DNA of 64,000 bases from Acidobacteriota bacterium (GCA_013289955.1 JABCYZ010000024.1:34687-98686); one strand, 5' to 3'; shown: positions 38,427-46,995, numbered from the stretch's first letter. The notes: generated by a model not told the origin, from the letters alone. Numbers and translations are program-made.

Positions 38427-39773
38427 CTAAGGATGGTTCGCGTTTACTTTGAGGTAGGCAAAAAGGAGAGGCTTGCCGCTGGGTTTCTCGCTTCCGCCGT
38501 GCGGCTCGACGGTGACAAACACTGCATCAATCTGCTGCAAGGTCTTTGCGTCATTGAATTTCAATACCCAGCGCTTCTTTGCATCGTTGTCCTGGTAAAA
38601 CATACCGAGGTTCAGTGCCTGCGTGCGGTCGGGACCCCGCCAGCCCCACGCCTGGAAGGTACTCGCGTTTTTATATCCGGGTGCGTCGTTCAAGTCATAC
38701 CCGTAAAAAATCAGCGACTTCCCTTTTGTGTAAAAGACGCGCCCAAAAGCCTTCTGCGTTTCACCCTTCCGTTCGACGTCGTAGACCTCGGCGACATACA
38801 AATCCCTGGCTCCCATCAACTCGCGGATGTCCCGGTCGTGCGAGAGCAGCTCTCGCTGTTGGTCTGTGGTGTGTTCCTGGTCCCTTACGGCCCGCGAGAG
38901 ATCCTCAAGCTTGGCCTCGAGGCCAGCGGCGTGCGCCAAATCCTCCGAGCGTTGCTGCTCAAGAGCGTCGAGCTTCTTCTCCGATGCCTGAAGCGCTTCC
39001 TGTTTCATCTCGAGCTCTTGTGCCAGATGGTCGCGCTCTTCTGCCAATTGCTTCTTCTCCTCCTCTCCCGTTTGCGCGGTCCTCTCTTGTCCGGATTCGA
39101 GGGCTTTCAGCTTGGCAATTTCTCCCGATTGAACGGCCATCTCGCTTCGAAGCTCAGTGATCGTCTTGCTTCGCTCTGCGAGCTGCGCGTTGGCGGTATC
39201 CCGATCGCGGCTCACTGCCTCCGCTGTTTCGAAGACTGGAGCGGGCGCCACCCCTCCGGTTCCTAGCTCCTCGCGTGCGACATCCGCGCCACGATGAATT
39301 CCCATCCTGTAGGTCAGGATGCCCAGCGTCACACAAAGTAAAAAGACTGCGGCGAGCGGCAACCAGAAATGGAATCGATCCAGGCGCCCGGGGAAGCTGG
39401 TCCTGGCTGGGAATGGAGCGGCACGAGGAAGCGTTTCCGCTTCGCCTGGGCGTTTTGCGCCTTCGGTACTTTCTTCTGACAATCGCTTGAAGAAGGAGGC
39501 TTCGGCTTTCTCTACGGAAAAAGAAGAACTCTCCTCGGGGATGTCGCCGGAAAGGCCGGGGGCCAAAGCAGGAATTGCTTTATCGATGACCGCCTCGAAC
39601 TGTTCCATCGCTTTCCGGCAATCGGCGCATACCGCTAGGTGCTGCCGCAGCCTGTTGCGCTCTTCCGCAGTGAGGCAGCCGGTGGTTGAAAGCGCGCACA
39701 GTTCCAGAAATTCTTCGTGCGGTCCCATACGCGGCCGCACCGCATTGCCCGGTTTTCCCTCCCTATCTACCAT
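38427..39773 (-). CDS. Membrane anti-sigma factor with zinc finger and RskA-like end
   Basis: 448 residues. The N-terminal zf-HC2 anti-sigma finger is HLAVCADC (His-x3-Cys-x2-Cys). A single membrane helix (about 125-145, LAAVFLLCVTLGILTYRMG) is followed by a ~140-residue coiled coil rich in Glu, Gln and Leu, and a periplasmic domain resembling the RskA C-terminus (KRWVLKFNDAKTLQQIDAVF). It would hold the adjacent ECF sigma factor at the membrane until a signal arrives. It lies downstream of the sigma gene and upstream of the TonB-receptor-like gene on the same strand. The long coiled coil is unusual for the family. Confidence 0.8.
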   Translation of the reverse strand: MVDREGKPGNAVRPRMGPHEEFLELCALSTTGCLTAEERNRLRQHLAVCADCRKAMEQFEAVIDKAIPALAPGLSGDIPEESSSFSVEKAEASFFKRLSEESTEGAKRPGEAETLPRAAPFPARTSFPGRLDRFHFWLPLAAVFLLCVTLGILTYRMGIHRGADVAREELGTGGVAPAPVFETAEAVSRDRDTANAQLAERSKTITELRSEMAVQSGEIAKLKALESGQERTAQTGEEEKKQLAEERDHLAQELEMKQEALQASEKKLDALEQQRSEDLAHAAGLEAKLEDLSRAVRDQEHTTDQQRELLSHDRDIRELMGARDLYVAEVYDVERKGETQKAFGRVFYTKGKSLIFYGYDLNDAPGYKNASTFQAWGWRGPDRTQALNLGMFYQDNDAKKRWVLKFNDAKTLQQIDAVFVTVEPHGGSEKPSGKPLLFAYLKVNANHP

Positions 39774-39963
39774 ATGGTTTTTTGGTCCAGCAATGGAATT
39801 GCCCCAAAGCTCTTTCGGAGGATCGCCTAATCCGTGGTGAAGAATAATCTATCACTGGGCCCGCCGCCGTCCAAACACCTTCTGCCGTCGTCCGGAATTC
39901 CGGACACTGCCATGCGCTCAGTTCCCTTCTCGCCCTAAGGAGTGCCCGGGACCAAACGGCGCC

Positions 39964-40695
39964 CTATCGCCCGGGCATGTGCCTACGCAATTTATTTAAG
40001 CCACGATAATAATGATGCTTCACGTTCCCCGCGGACTGACCCAGCTGGACGGCGATTTCTCTAAATGTATACCCTTCGTAAAAATACAGCCTCAGGGTCT
40101 CCCGCTGGTCTAGTGACATATCGTCCAGAGCTTTGCGGAGCGCTTCCTTGCCAAAATACGCCTCAAAGGATTCATCGTAGAGGCCTGCGGAAGGGGCGGC
40201 GATTTTCTCGGCACTCTTCTGCGCCTCGCTCGGCGCGTGACAATGCCTTGCATTCAGATAGGTTAGCCGCGAGATCGCGCGTTGGTAGGTCATATGGACA
40301 ATCAAAGAACGCGCCGTACCCTTCGAGCTATCAAACATCGCAGCCTTCCGATGGATAAGAAGGAAGACATCTTGCAGAAGGTCGTCAGCCTCCTCATTGT
40401 TCCGGAGAATTCTTCTGCCCACGCTCCAAACCAAACGAGCGTAGCGCCTGAAAAGAACGGCCAGGGCCTCCTTGTCTCCGGTTGAGATCTGTAGAAGCAG
40501 GGATTCGTCGGAGACTTCTGGTGGCGCTTGTGGCCTATCTTCCGTGACGAGGGAGGCAGTTGATTTCTCTCTTGGCAGAGAAAGGGATCCGAAATTGGCG
40601 GTGGCGGAGGAGCTCACCTTTCCTCGTATCCGACCCGCGTTAGCAAACACAAAGTCACATACCAACGCAACGGTCCTAAAATCCTTAGAGCACAA
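39964..40695 (-). CDS. ECF sigma factor
   Basis: Up to 243 residues; the start is uncertain because the frame opens with TTG and the first ~55 residues look unconserved. Region 2 reads LLLQISTGDKEALAVLFRRY ... EEADDLLQDVFLLI, and region 4 reads DQRETLRLYFYEGYTFREIAVQLG followed by SAGNVKHHYYRGL. It pairs with the zinc-finger anti-sigma gene 190 bases downstream. It probably drives the TonB-receptor-like and S9 genes. An A/T-rich region with dyads precedes it. Confidence 0.88.
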   Translation of the reverse strand: MCSKDFRTVALVCDFVFANAGRIRGKVSSSATANFGSLSLPREKSTASLVTEDRPQAPPEVSDESLLLQISTGDKEALAVLFRRYARLVWSVGRRILRNNEEADDLLQDVFLLIHRKAAMFDSSKGTARSLIVHMTYQRAISRLTYLNARHCHAPSEAQKSAEKIAAPSAGLYDESFEAYFGKEALRKALDDMSLDQRETLRLYFYEGYTFREIAVQLGQSAGNVKHHYYRGLNKLRRHMPGR

Positions 40696-41074
40696 AGACT
40701 AGAGCGAAATAAAATACAGTGATATCCATCTTTTACACGACTTTATTGCATTTTGTCGTGCAATATATAGACGCACAATACAACAAGTGCCTCCTGTTTC
40801 AAAGTTAATTTTCAGGGGTGTGGTGTTCTGGGCTAGGGAGGGCGACCGCCAGGGCGGTTCTTTCGTTTGGCTTGCAGCGCTCTACGCCCCCCGCTTCGCG
40901 GTCATCCTCCCGCCTTTGCGTCCAAGCTCGACGGCGGCGGGGTCCTTCTGCTTTGCCAAATTCTCAAGACAAACTTTGCCTGCCTGCATCAATTCGAAGT
41001 GGAATCCGCAGCTCTAGCCTCAGGTGCAGGAACGCGTGGGTTTGAAACAGCTCTTTATAGCAATGAACTCTGGC
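40696..41074. other. Intergenic between sigma gene and XRE gene
   Basis: Holds the sigma promoter region with two nested dyads (CACGAC 40736-40741 with GTCGTG 40755-40760; TTGCA 40746-40750 with TGCAA 40759-40763) next to TATATT on the minus strand. A small GC hairpin near 40848 has no matching gene. No ORF with a start signal was seen. Confidence 0.4.
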
Positions 41075-41398
41075 CTATGGCTCTATGACGTCTCGGATCA
41101 GCCGATACACACGACGCAGTTTTTCTTCATTGCACACGTCTATCGCGGCATCTATTTTCCTTCGTAGGGACCGCGCATCTGAATCTTCTCCTTCCAGTAG
41201 CACGAAATCATTCACTGGCACATTCAGCGCCTTAGAAAGTGCCATGATCGTATTCAACGTGGGACTGCTACGCCCGTTTTCTAAGGCACTCAAATACTTT
41301 GCATCCCCGTGAGTCCGCTCAGCAACCTGCTCCTGGGTGAGTTTTGCTGCCTCCCGAATCGATTTCAGTCTTCGGCCAAACGCTTTCGCGTAATTCAC
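41075..41398 (-). CDS. XRE-family transcriptional regulator
   Basis: 107 residues from a GTG preceded by GGGAG at 7 nt. The N-terminal helix-turn-helix reads LKSIREAAKLTQEQVAERTH ... KYLSALENGRSSPTLNTI, a classical XRE domain. The last 40 residues are helical with no sensor domain. It is transcribed away from the membrane-protein/TIR pair at 41555, with 156 bases between. It is the natural candidate to control that pair and itself. Confidence 0.88.
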   Translation of the reverse strand: MNYAKAFGRRLKSIREAAKLTQEQVAERTHGDAKYLSALENGRSSPTLNTIMALSKALNVPVNDFVLLEGEDSDARSLRRKIDAAIDVCNEEKLRRVYRLIRDVIEP

Positions 41399-41554
41399 GG
41401 TAGTCTCCCGCCACAGACGCTAGCGAGAGCCAATCGTGATGAACACCAGCAATAACACGAATATTCATCACATTCTATTTCTATAGATAGAGCAATATGC
41501 TGGGTAACCTGGCCATCTGGCATTTTTGCATGCGATGCTGGTCTTCCTAAAGTA

Positions 41555-42022
41555 ATGCGCATGCTATCTACCGAATGGTGGGACCGGGCAATCGCTTGGT
41601 ACCTCGTGAATCGAGGGAGCAAGTACTGGCAGGAAAATTGGGAGAATCATGTCGACATGCTGGAAAATGACCACGTTGGTCCGCTCTATAAGACGATTTT
41701 GCACCGGCCTGAACAAGGAAACATCTTTGAGAAGCACATCCTCGGCCCTCAGGCAATCTCCGTATCAAAGGTAAACCTGATAGTCAGCATCTTTACGCTA
41801 TGTATCTGGGTCGTGCTGCTTGTGCATTCGCTTCTCGCAGGCCAACATAAAAGCCCCCTGGGCTGGAGGCATTTTATAGTCGGCGGTATCACTCTATTCT
41901 TTATAGTTTTTGCGCGTTTTGGCGCTAAGACGCATTTGGGCTCGCATGAACATGTTGTGACGAAACGTAAAACCACAATAATCGAGAACCAAACGAAAGC
42001 GGCTCCAGACGATGGCCTATAA
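41555..42022 (+). CDS. Two-helix membrane protein paired with TIR protein
   Basis: 155 residues; ATG at 41555 or 41561, no clear ribosome site. The N-terminal ~70 residues are soluble and aromatic-rich (WWDRAIAWYLVNRGSKYWQ). Two membrane helices follow at about 73-95 (VNLIVSIFTLCIWVVLLVHS) and 104-123, with a basic tail. Size and layout recall two-helix effectors such as SLATT or RipA-like proteins, but I cannot assign a family. Its stop overlaps the start of the TIR gene by 11 bases, so the two are co-translated and probably act together at the membrane. Confidence 0.65.
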   Translation: MRMLSTEWWDRAIAWYLVNRGSKYWQENWENHVDMLENDHVGPLYKTILHRPEQGNIFEKHILGPQAISVSKVNLIVSIFTLCIWVVLLVHSLLAGQHKSPLGWRHFIVGGITLFFIVFARFGAKTHLGSHEHVVTKRKTTIIENQTKAAPDDGL

Positions 42023-42539
42023 AGTTTTCATCAGCTATTCCACGAAGGACATCCCCAACGTCGATGCATTGCGAAAGCTTTTGCAGTTCCCCGATGTCGA
42101 ATGCTTCGTGTCCGAGTACGCCGTCACGCCGGGCGCGCCGCTTGCCCCCACTATAAAAAATGCGATTCAGACCTGCGATCTGTTCGTTGTGTTGTGGAGC
42201 AAGAACGCGTTGGCCTCGGAATGGGTAAGTCAGGAAATCGGCATAGCGCACGGAGGGCAGAAGCCGATTCTGCCCTTTGTGTTGGAGAAGAACCTGCAGC
42301 TTCCGGGATTCATCAAGGAGCTTCGCTACGTCGCCGCGTTTCAGGATCAATTTAGCAGCGCAGGAGGGCACGTGGAGATCGAAATCGGGGACTGCTTCGG
42401 CAATCTGGTAAAGCCGCGCGAATGGTTTCTGGTTCCGCTCTTTGTCGTCAACGAACTGGTGGAGCGCATAAGGGACGGTTCGATTACAGGATACGTCTAT
42501 GATCCGAAGGCTGCGCGTTTGGTAAAGGCGGCCTCGTAA
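42012..42539 (+). CDS. TIR-domain protein
   Basis: 175 residues; almost the whole chain is a TIR domain. It opens with MAYKVFISYSTKD (beta-A), has DLFVVLWSKNALASEW, and keeps the S-x-W-x3-E pattern with the likely catalytic Glu75 of NAD-cleaving TIR enzymes (SEWVSQEIG). About 25 C-terminal residues lie beyond it. There is no separate sensor domain, so signal input would come from the overlapping upstream 2-TM protein. Bacterial TIR proteins often deplete NAD during phage attack; that role here is inference from domain and island context. Confidence 0.85.
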   Translation: MAYKVFISYSTKDIPNVDALRKLLQFPDVECFVSEYAVTPGAPLAPTIKNAIQTCDLFVVLWSKNALASEWVSQEIGIAHGGQKPILPFVLEKNLQLPGFIKELRYVAAFQDQFSSAGGHVEIEIGDCFGNLVKPREWFLVPLFVVNELVERIRDGSITGYVYDPKAARLVKAAS

Positions 42540-42563
42540 GCAGGTAATTTTCAAATCAAATGG

Positions 42564-42581
42564 AAGGGTCAGATCCCTTTT
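42564..42581. terminator. Weak bidirectional hairpin between TIR and HipA genes
   Basis: AAGGG (42564-42568), a 6-base loop, then CCCTT with two more T (42575-42581). It is the only hairpin between the two convergent genes. The stem is short, so the call is tentative. Confidence 0.3.
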
Positions 42582-42598
42582 GAGTGAGGCAGACCTGA

Positions 42599-43855
42599 CT
42601 AGTAGGAAAACCCAGGATAGATGAATGCGCCCCGGATCGTTTCTGCGTCCTTCTCTGAGACCCCGCAGGCCCGAACCGTGTCGTACCAATGGCCCACCTG
42701 TGCTCTCGTATCTGCAATGATTTTCTCGGCCTCATCTTTCTGTAATAAAAAGCGGGCGTGCTGGGAAAGAATATTTTTCGCGTTCGCGAACCGACCTTGA
42801 TCTCCACACACCAGCGCCAGATCGCGGCGGTCGAGGCTTACGACGGGCGACGGAGTGAGGTCGTACGCGGGCGACAGCGCCCAGTCAACGTTTCTGGCCA
42901 AGAGGGCATGGTTGCGCGGATGGTCGTCAAGGTTGGAAATAAGGGCATTGAAGCAAATGCGGCGGAAGAGTTCGCGAGCATCTTTGTCCGCCTCTGCGAC
43001 GATGCGGCGCATTTCCTCGACAAGGAGGATATAAGACCATCTCTCTCGTGCGTCGTTGGTTTCGTCAGAGCGCAGCACGGTGAGTCCGCTCATCATGCGC
43101 GCGCGCGTGTAGCCCTCCGCCGTCTTTTCCCGGTCGAACCGTTTGACAAGCAAGACGTCTTTGCCGCCGACGGCTTCTATTCGGCTTTCGGGCACGTTGA
43201 TTCCGCATTGCCGGGCGAGGCGGAGCATAGCATATTCTACACGAGCATAGTTCCAGCGGTCATCCTGCCGGTTGAATTTGGCCATCCAAAGCCCGCGGTC
43301 ATCCTGCACGACTGTCTTCGGACGAGCGCCGCCCATCGACGTGCCGAGCAGCAGCAATTCTTGAACCTGAGGAGAGGCCGGGTCCGAGGGAATTTCGTCC
43401 TTAATCAAGGCGTCGGCAAGATCCTGCAGTTTGGCGAGGTCGAGGGTCTTGTTGAATTTTTTCTGAGGGGCGGGAGGCACATTGCCGAGCCCGAAGCCGA
43501 GCGCGCCTGCTCGGTCATCGGGAGATTCGAGGAGGTAGTCCATCTCTCCGAGATTGGTCTTTCCTGCGTGCTTTTCGATGACACGGCGTCCCCAATAATC
43601 GGGACCGGCGTCACGCAGTGCGCCGAAGACGCCTTTCAGATGCACGTTGCTGTAGGTTTCGTTGGACAGCTTCAATTCCACCGGGTCGATTGGCACCGCT
43701 TCCGCATTCTTAAGGTAGCTTTGCCCGTAGACAAAGCGTCCGAGTGGTGCGCCTGAATCTGTCTGTTGCAACACAAATTTGCCGGCTGTGACTGCTGAAG
43801 TCTTGCCCGGAAGCGTGATGTAGACGAAGCATTCGCGCCCTGGATTAGAACTCAT
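42599..43855 (-). CDS. hipA: HipA-family toxin kinase
   Basis: 418 residues from ATG 43855, which has GGAG 9 nt upstream and lies inside the last codons of hipB (11-base overlap). The N-terminal HipA subdomain (GQSYLKNAEAVPIDP) precedes the kinase core: SNLDDHPRNHALL carries the catalytic Asp and Asn, and SPAYDLTPS the metal-binding Asp. HipA proteins phosphorylate aminoacyl-tRNA synthetases, mainly GltX, and induce dormancy. The target here is unknown. Length and motifs are intact, so the toxin is probably functional and is held in check by the upstream antitoxin. Confidence 0.9.
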   Translation of the reverse strand: MSSNPGRECFVYITLPGKTSAVTAGKFVLQQTDSGAPLGRFVYGQSYLKNAEAVPIDPVELKLSNETYSNVHLKGVFGALRDAGPDYWGRRVIEKHAGKTNLGEMDYLLESPDDRAGALGFGLGNVPPAPQKKFNKTLDLAKLQDLADALIKDEIPSDPASPQVQELLLLGTSMGGARPKTVVQDDRGLWMAKFNRQDDRWNYARVEYAMLRLARQCGINVPESRIEAVGGKDVLLVKRFDREKTAEGYTRARMMSGLTVLRSDETNDARERWSYILLVEEMRRIVAEADKDARELFRRICFNALISNLDDHPRNHALLARNVDWALSPAYDLTPSPVVSLDRRDLALVCGDQGRFANAKNILSQHARFLLQKDEAEKIIADTRAQVGHWYDTVRACGVSEKDAETIRGAFIYPGFSY

Positions 43856-44186
43856 TGTCGAGATCTCCACTCTTATGGGCGCGCTTGCCTTCCTTGGCAG
43901 ACGCCAAGGCGAGGCCTTCCTTGTCAGCTAAGGGATCTGCTAGCTTTTCGAGCGGACTGAGCAAGTCATACGCCCAGAGCAGGGCAGCGTAGACAGCCAC
44001 GCCCGTCGATGCTTTGCCGCTCTCGGCATCCCGGATGGCGCGGGATCCCGTGCCAATTCTTTTGGCAGCCTCTTCGATGGTCTGCCTGCGCCGCAGCCTT
44101 GCCAGACGTAGATTGCGGCCGACCTTTTTTAACGCCTGCTCAACGGCGTAAGGCGGGGCTTCCAGCAGCTTGTTGCGAGCAACCAT
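43845..44186 (-). CDS. hipB: HipB-like antitoxin
   Basis: 113 residues with an XRE-type helix-turn-helix (RNLRLARLRRRQTIEEAAKR ... GSRAIRDAESGKASTG) and a charged C-terminal tail. It precedes and overlaps hipA, the standard order. Repeated palindromes with consensus TGCYCTTRAGRGCA lie upstream at 44219-44308, in the place expected for HipB operators. The HTH is somewhat divergent from E. coli HipB. Confidence 0.85.
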   Translation of the reverse strand: MVARNKLLEAPPYAVEQALKKVGRNLRLARLRRRQTIEEAAKRIGTGSRAIRDAESGKASTGVAVYAALLWAYDLLSPLEKLADPLADKEGLALASAKEGKRAHKSGDLDNEF

Positions 44187-44218
44187 GTTCCCTCAAGAGC
44201 ACGTAAAGTTATTTAATG

Positions 44219-44308
44219 TGCTCTTAAGAGCATATCGCATATTTTTGTGGAATAGCAAGGAAATGCCCTTGAGGGCAGGTTAAACCGGATAATGTGCTCT
44301 TAAGAGCA
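44219..44308 (-). promoter_or_regulatory. Repeated palindromic operators upstream of hipBA
   Basis: Two identical 14-base perfect palindromes, TGCTCTTAAGAGCA, at 44219-44232 and 44295-44308, each preceded by AATG. A related imperfect one, TGCCCTTGAGGGCA, lies at 44264-44277. A half site, CAAGAGCAC, lies just before the hipB start (about 44194-44202). Centre-to-centre distances are 45 and 31 bases. This matches HipB autoregulation through several operators. Confidence 0.75.
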
Positions 44309-44396
44309 CTAACCAGGCCACCCAGGGCTCTATGGAGCTTGTCAGCAGGTAAACAGGCTTGTAATGACTAATCGTCTCGCGGAAACCCAGCCGAAA

Positions 44397-45395
44397 CTAT
44401 TCACAGGGGAGGATCTTTCGTACACCGTGCGCCATTCGAGCGAAGACCTCCAGGTACTCTGGAGCTGAAACGACCTCCGTTTTGTCCGTGGGGGCTACCA
44501 CTCCCAGTGGTGTCGCGTCGGGAAGCGCGCTTTTTCTGTACAGTTCTAGGAAGAGCTCGCGAAAACCATTCTTGCCTTCGTAATCGCCAATTGTCTGCGC
44601 CCACGTATTTGCCGCGAAGTCCGCCAACTGAATCAACCATTGAGTTTTCGAATCCTGAAAAAGGATCTTACCTTTCAACATCTTGTTCAGGTCGAACGTC
44701 CACCGCTCGGATTTTCGCTCGCCGTACTTGGCTAGAAGAGGATGAGACTCATCCAGACTCGTTGGTATCCTGAGTGGCACGGTACGCGACCAGTTGGCAA
44801 TCCACCCGAAAAGCGAGTCTTCGAGCAGAAGTTCTTCGCGGTTCCTGGCTCTCCCAGTTCGGTCAAAAATCAAGGTTATCGGATCGTAGTCCGAACGAAA
44901 TTGATCGCAGTAATATCGGCAGGCAATAGATTCGATGGCCTTGAGAACCGCAATCCCGTAGGAAACGAGACGAGCCATGACGGGTGCGCTCAAACGGCCA
45001 AACCGTTTTGCCAAAGCAGCTCTTTCTCGGATCGTCATTGAGGACGATTCCGTTTTGAGGTTATTTTCGATCAGTGAACGAATTCTCGCTGGCGCAGTCG
45101 CGAAGAACGATGGGTCATTAAATCCGAGATTAACCGAAAGTGGAATCAACATTACGTCGCTGTGGGCTTTCAGAATTTCGAGGAGTACTTGACGATGAGT
45201 CAGCGATAGCAGAGCCCCTTTGGGTTCCCCTTGGCGAAATTCATTGCTGCTTAGCTGGCCTACAAACCAATCAAAATCCGCCTTCAGTCCCTGCAATGCT
45301 CGATCGGGCAGGATGATTCCCACAACGAAAGCGAACTTGTAAGCGGCATTACGCGCGGTATTGAAGTCACCGGATTCGTCGAAATATATTTGCAT
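44397..45395 (-). CDS. DUF3800 protein
   Basis: 332 residues from the Met of MQIYFDESGDF, the invariant start of DUF3800 proteins; the frame continues upstream to 45551 but that part is not family-like. Conserved pieces: YFDESGDF at the N-terminus, IFDRTGRARN in the middle, and LIQLADFAANT near the end. The fold is RNase H/integrase-like with Asp and Glu ligands, and members occur in mobile islands and defence loci. The function is unknown. It is the last gene before the tRNA-end remnant. Confidence 0.8.
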   Translation of the reverse strand: MQIYFDESGDFNTARNAAYKFAFVVGIILPDRALQGLKADFDWFVGQLSSNEFRQGEPKGALLSLTHRQVLLEILKAHSDVMLIPLSVNLGFNDPSFFATAPARIRSLIENNLKTESSSMTIRERAALAKRFGRLSAPVMARLVSYGIAVLKAIESIACRYYCDQFRSDYDPITLIFDRTGRARNREELLLEDSLFGWIANWSRTVPLRIPTSLDESHPLLAKYGERKSERWTFDLNKMLKGKILFQDSKTQWLIQLADFAANTWAQTIGDYEGKNGFRELFLELYRKSALPDATPLGVVAPTDKTEVVSAPEYLEVFARMAHGVRKILPCE

Positions 45396-45697
45396 GTGTT
45401 TGTCCGTCGCCTCAGAACCCGGCCACCATTTTAGGCGAAGGGGTGTTGATGCTTGAAACTTCGGTGCCTTTCTGGCGACGCTGAGACCCTCGACGGTAAT
45501 TGGCCATTCCGGACCGACGTTGGGCAACGTATGGCAAGAAAACTGTCTCACTGTAGGGGTGCAGTCGGACGATTTGGCAACAACTTGGGAACAAACATTG
45601 ACGAATACCGTGCAAAACCCTGATGCAAGACATAGGAAAGTGCTAGACGAACCAACTACTTAGCGTTTCTGCTTTTGCCTTGGGCACACAGGAGGCG

Positions 45698-45725
45698 CCC
45701 GGTTCAAATCCGGGCGCCCCGACCA
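45698..45725 (+). repeat. tRNA 3'-end fragment, probable att site
   Basis: CCCGG-TTCAAAT-CCGGG is a perfect T-arm, followed by CGCCCCG, the discriminator A and CCA. This is a 28-nt tRNA 3' end, most like tRNA-Pro. The matching 5' acceptor strand CGGGGCG is absent upstream, so no functional tRNA is present. Integrating elements duplicate this part of a tRNA gene. Given the orientation, the element would lie to the left, covering the accessory genes from about 41 kb. Confidence 0.65.
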
Positions 45726-46243
45726 AGGCGTGCCTCCTTATTTCAGACGTTTAAACGAACCCTGGTTCACCCAAACCTCTCCATTGGAAAACAAGCAGAC
45801 GGGAGGCCAGGTCGTTCAGGTTGTTCGTTATCAGAGCCCTGGATCACGCTGAACTTCGTGGCGACTGCCGAGAGACAGGCGTGCATCTGAAAAAAACTCC
45901 AGCAAGAATACCGGATTTTGACCTGAGTCTGTGGACTTTTTCCAACCCACAATATGGGATGTCTTGTACGACTTCCGCGTGGTTTGGCAGTCCCCGCGGT
46001 CTTGTAAGTTGTTCTAAAGCCTAACCACGCTACCCTGATAAGGTCGCGTTCTCGACTAGCAGCTTCGCAGAACTGCGCTTCAGGACAACAAAACACAGTG
46101 GACGCCTTCAGGCCGCTTGTAACGGAATAGCTTCCGGATCACTCGCCCGGCGATACGGTTTAGATTGGATGCCATCCTGAGCGCTGCACTCAGTTGGGCT
46201 CTTCGAAGCTGACATTTCAGACCGCGCACGCGATCATTGCTGA
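45726..46243. other. Intergenic, probable decayed sequence
   Basis: About 520 bases between the tRNA remnant and the AraC fragment. It contains overlapping short frames and no start with a ribosome site. Part of it may be the decayed N-terminal half of the AraC gene. A 31-codon minus frame at 46080-46175 was not credible. Confidence 0.35.
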
Positions 46244-46789
46244 GCCGGGCACGGTGTGACCTTCAAGCCAGGCCTCGCGCCGGGGATGCCGCGAACGTGT
46301 TGCGTAGTCAATATCTCTCCGCTTCTGAAGGAATTGATACTAGAAGCCTGTCAATTTCCAGCGCTCAATAGAAGAACACAGATACAGCGCCATCTCATTG
46401 GCCTGATCGTGGAGCTTTTGCATTCCTCAGAACTCCTTCCGCTTCAGCTTCCCCAACCAGTCGATCCGCGAGCCCAGAAGGTCGCCAACTTGCTTCTTTC
46501 CAATCCCGCGAATCCACTACCTACCCAGGAGGTCTGCAGACAAGCCGGCGCGAGCAAGAGAACCGTTGAGCGATTGTTCCGGCAGGAAATTCACATGACG
46601 TTTGGGCGGTGGAAACAGCAACTGCGGCTGATCTATAGCCTGCGACTTCTGGCGCAAGGACTGAAAATCACGAGCGTTGCTCTTGAGGCGGGATACAGCT
46701 CTCCCAGCGCGTTCATATCGATGTTCAAGAATCTTTTGGGAACCACTCCGGGACATTATTTTCGAACGGACTCAAGCGATCTGACGTAG
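46244..46789 (+). pseudogene. 5'-truncated AraC-family regulator
   Basis: Only the C-terminal part of a cupin-AraC regulator remains: the linker VVNISPLLKELILEA, and two helix-turn-helix motifs (TQEVCRQAGASKRTVERLF and ITSVALEAGYSSPSAFISMF) ending GTTPGHYF. Full-length relatives are about 260 residues with an N-terminal cupin sensor. An in-frame stop at 46241-46243 blocks extension, and the upstream DNA shows no cupin in this frame. A GTG at 46256 could still give a 177-residue DNA-binding protein, but loss of the sensor makes a decayed gene more likely. Confidence 0.65.
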
Positions 46790-46995
46790 GCAAAATGCCC
46801 GGGACTCCTCTTCCATTCCTTTCTCTCTCGAACCAATTCTAGCCACGCGATGGCGGAACAACGGGTGCTGACTCAAGAGCACAATCCATTTCTCCATTTT
46901 TGCCGTTTGCCGGGCTTTCTTCGAGTTCTTGCAGGCTGGTGATGTGTGCGGCTTGATCGGCCCTAACCGGGTTGGATCCTGGCTAATGGGAAGTA

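Noticed and set aside
40848..40872. Rho-independent terminator on the plus strand
   Set aside because: The stem is only about five base pairs, the T stretch is interrupted, and no plus-strand gene lies upstream.
45640..45725. Complete tRNA-Pro gene
   Set aside because: Only the T-arm, acceptor 3' strand and CCA are present; the 5' acceptor strand, D-arm and a pairing anticodon stem are missing, although CTTGGGC resembles a Pro anticodon loop.
46080..46175. 31-codon minus-strand ORF (MASNLNRIAGRVIRK...)
   Set aside because: No ribosome site at a suitable distance and no recognisable family; probably chance in decayed DNA.
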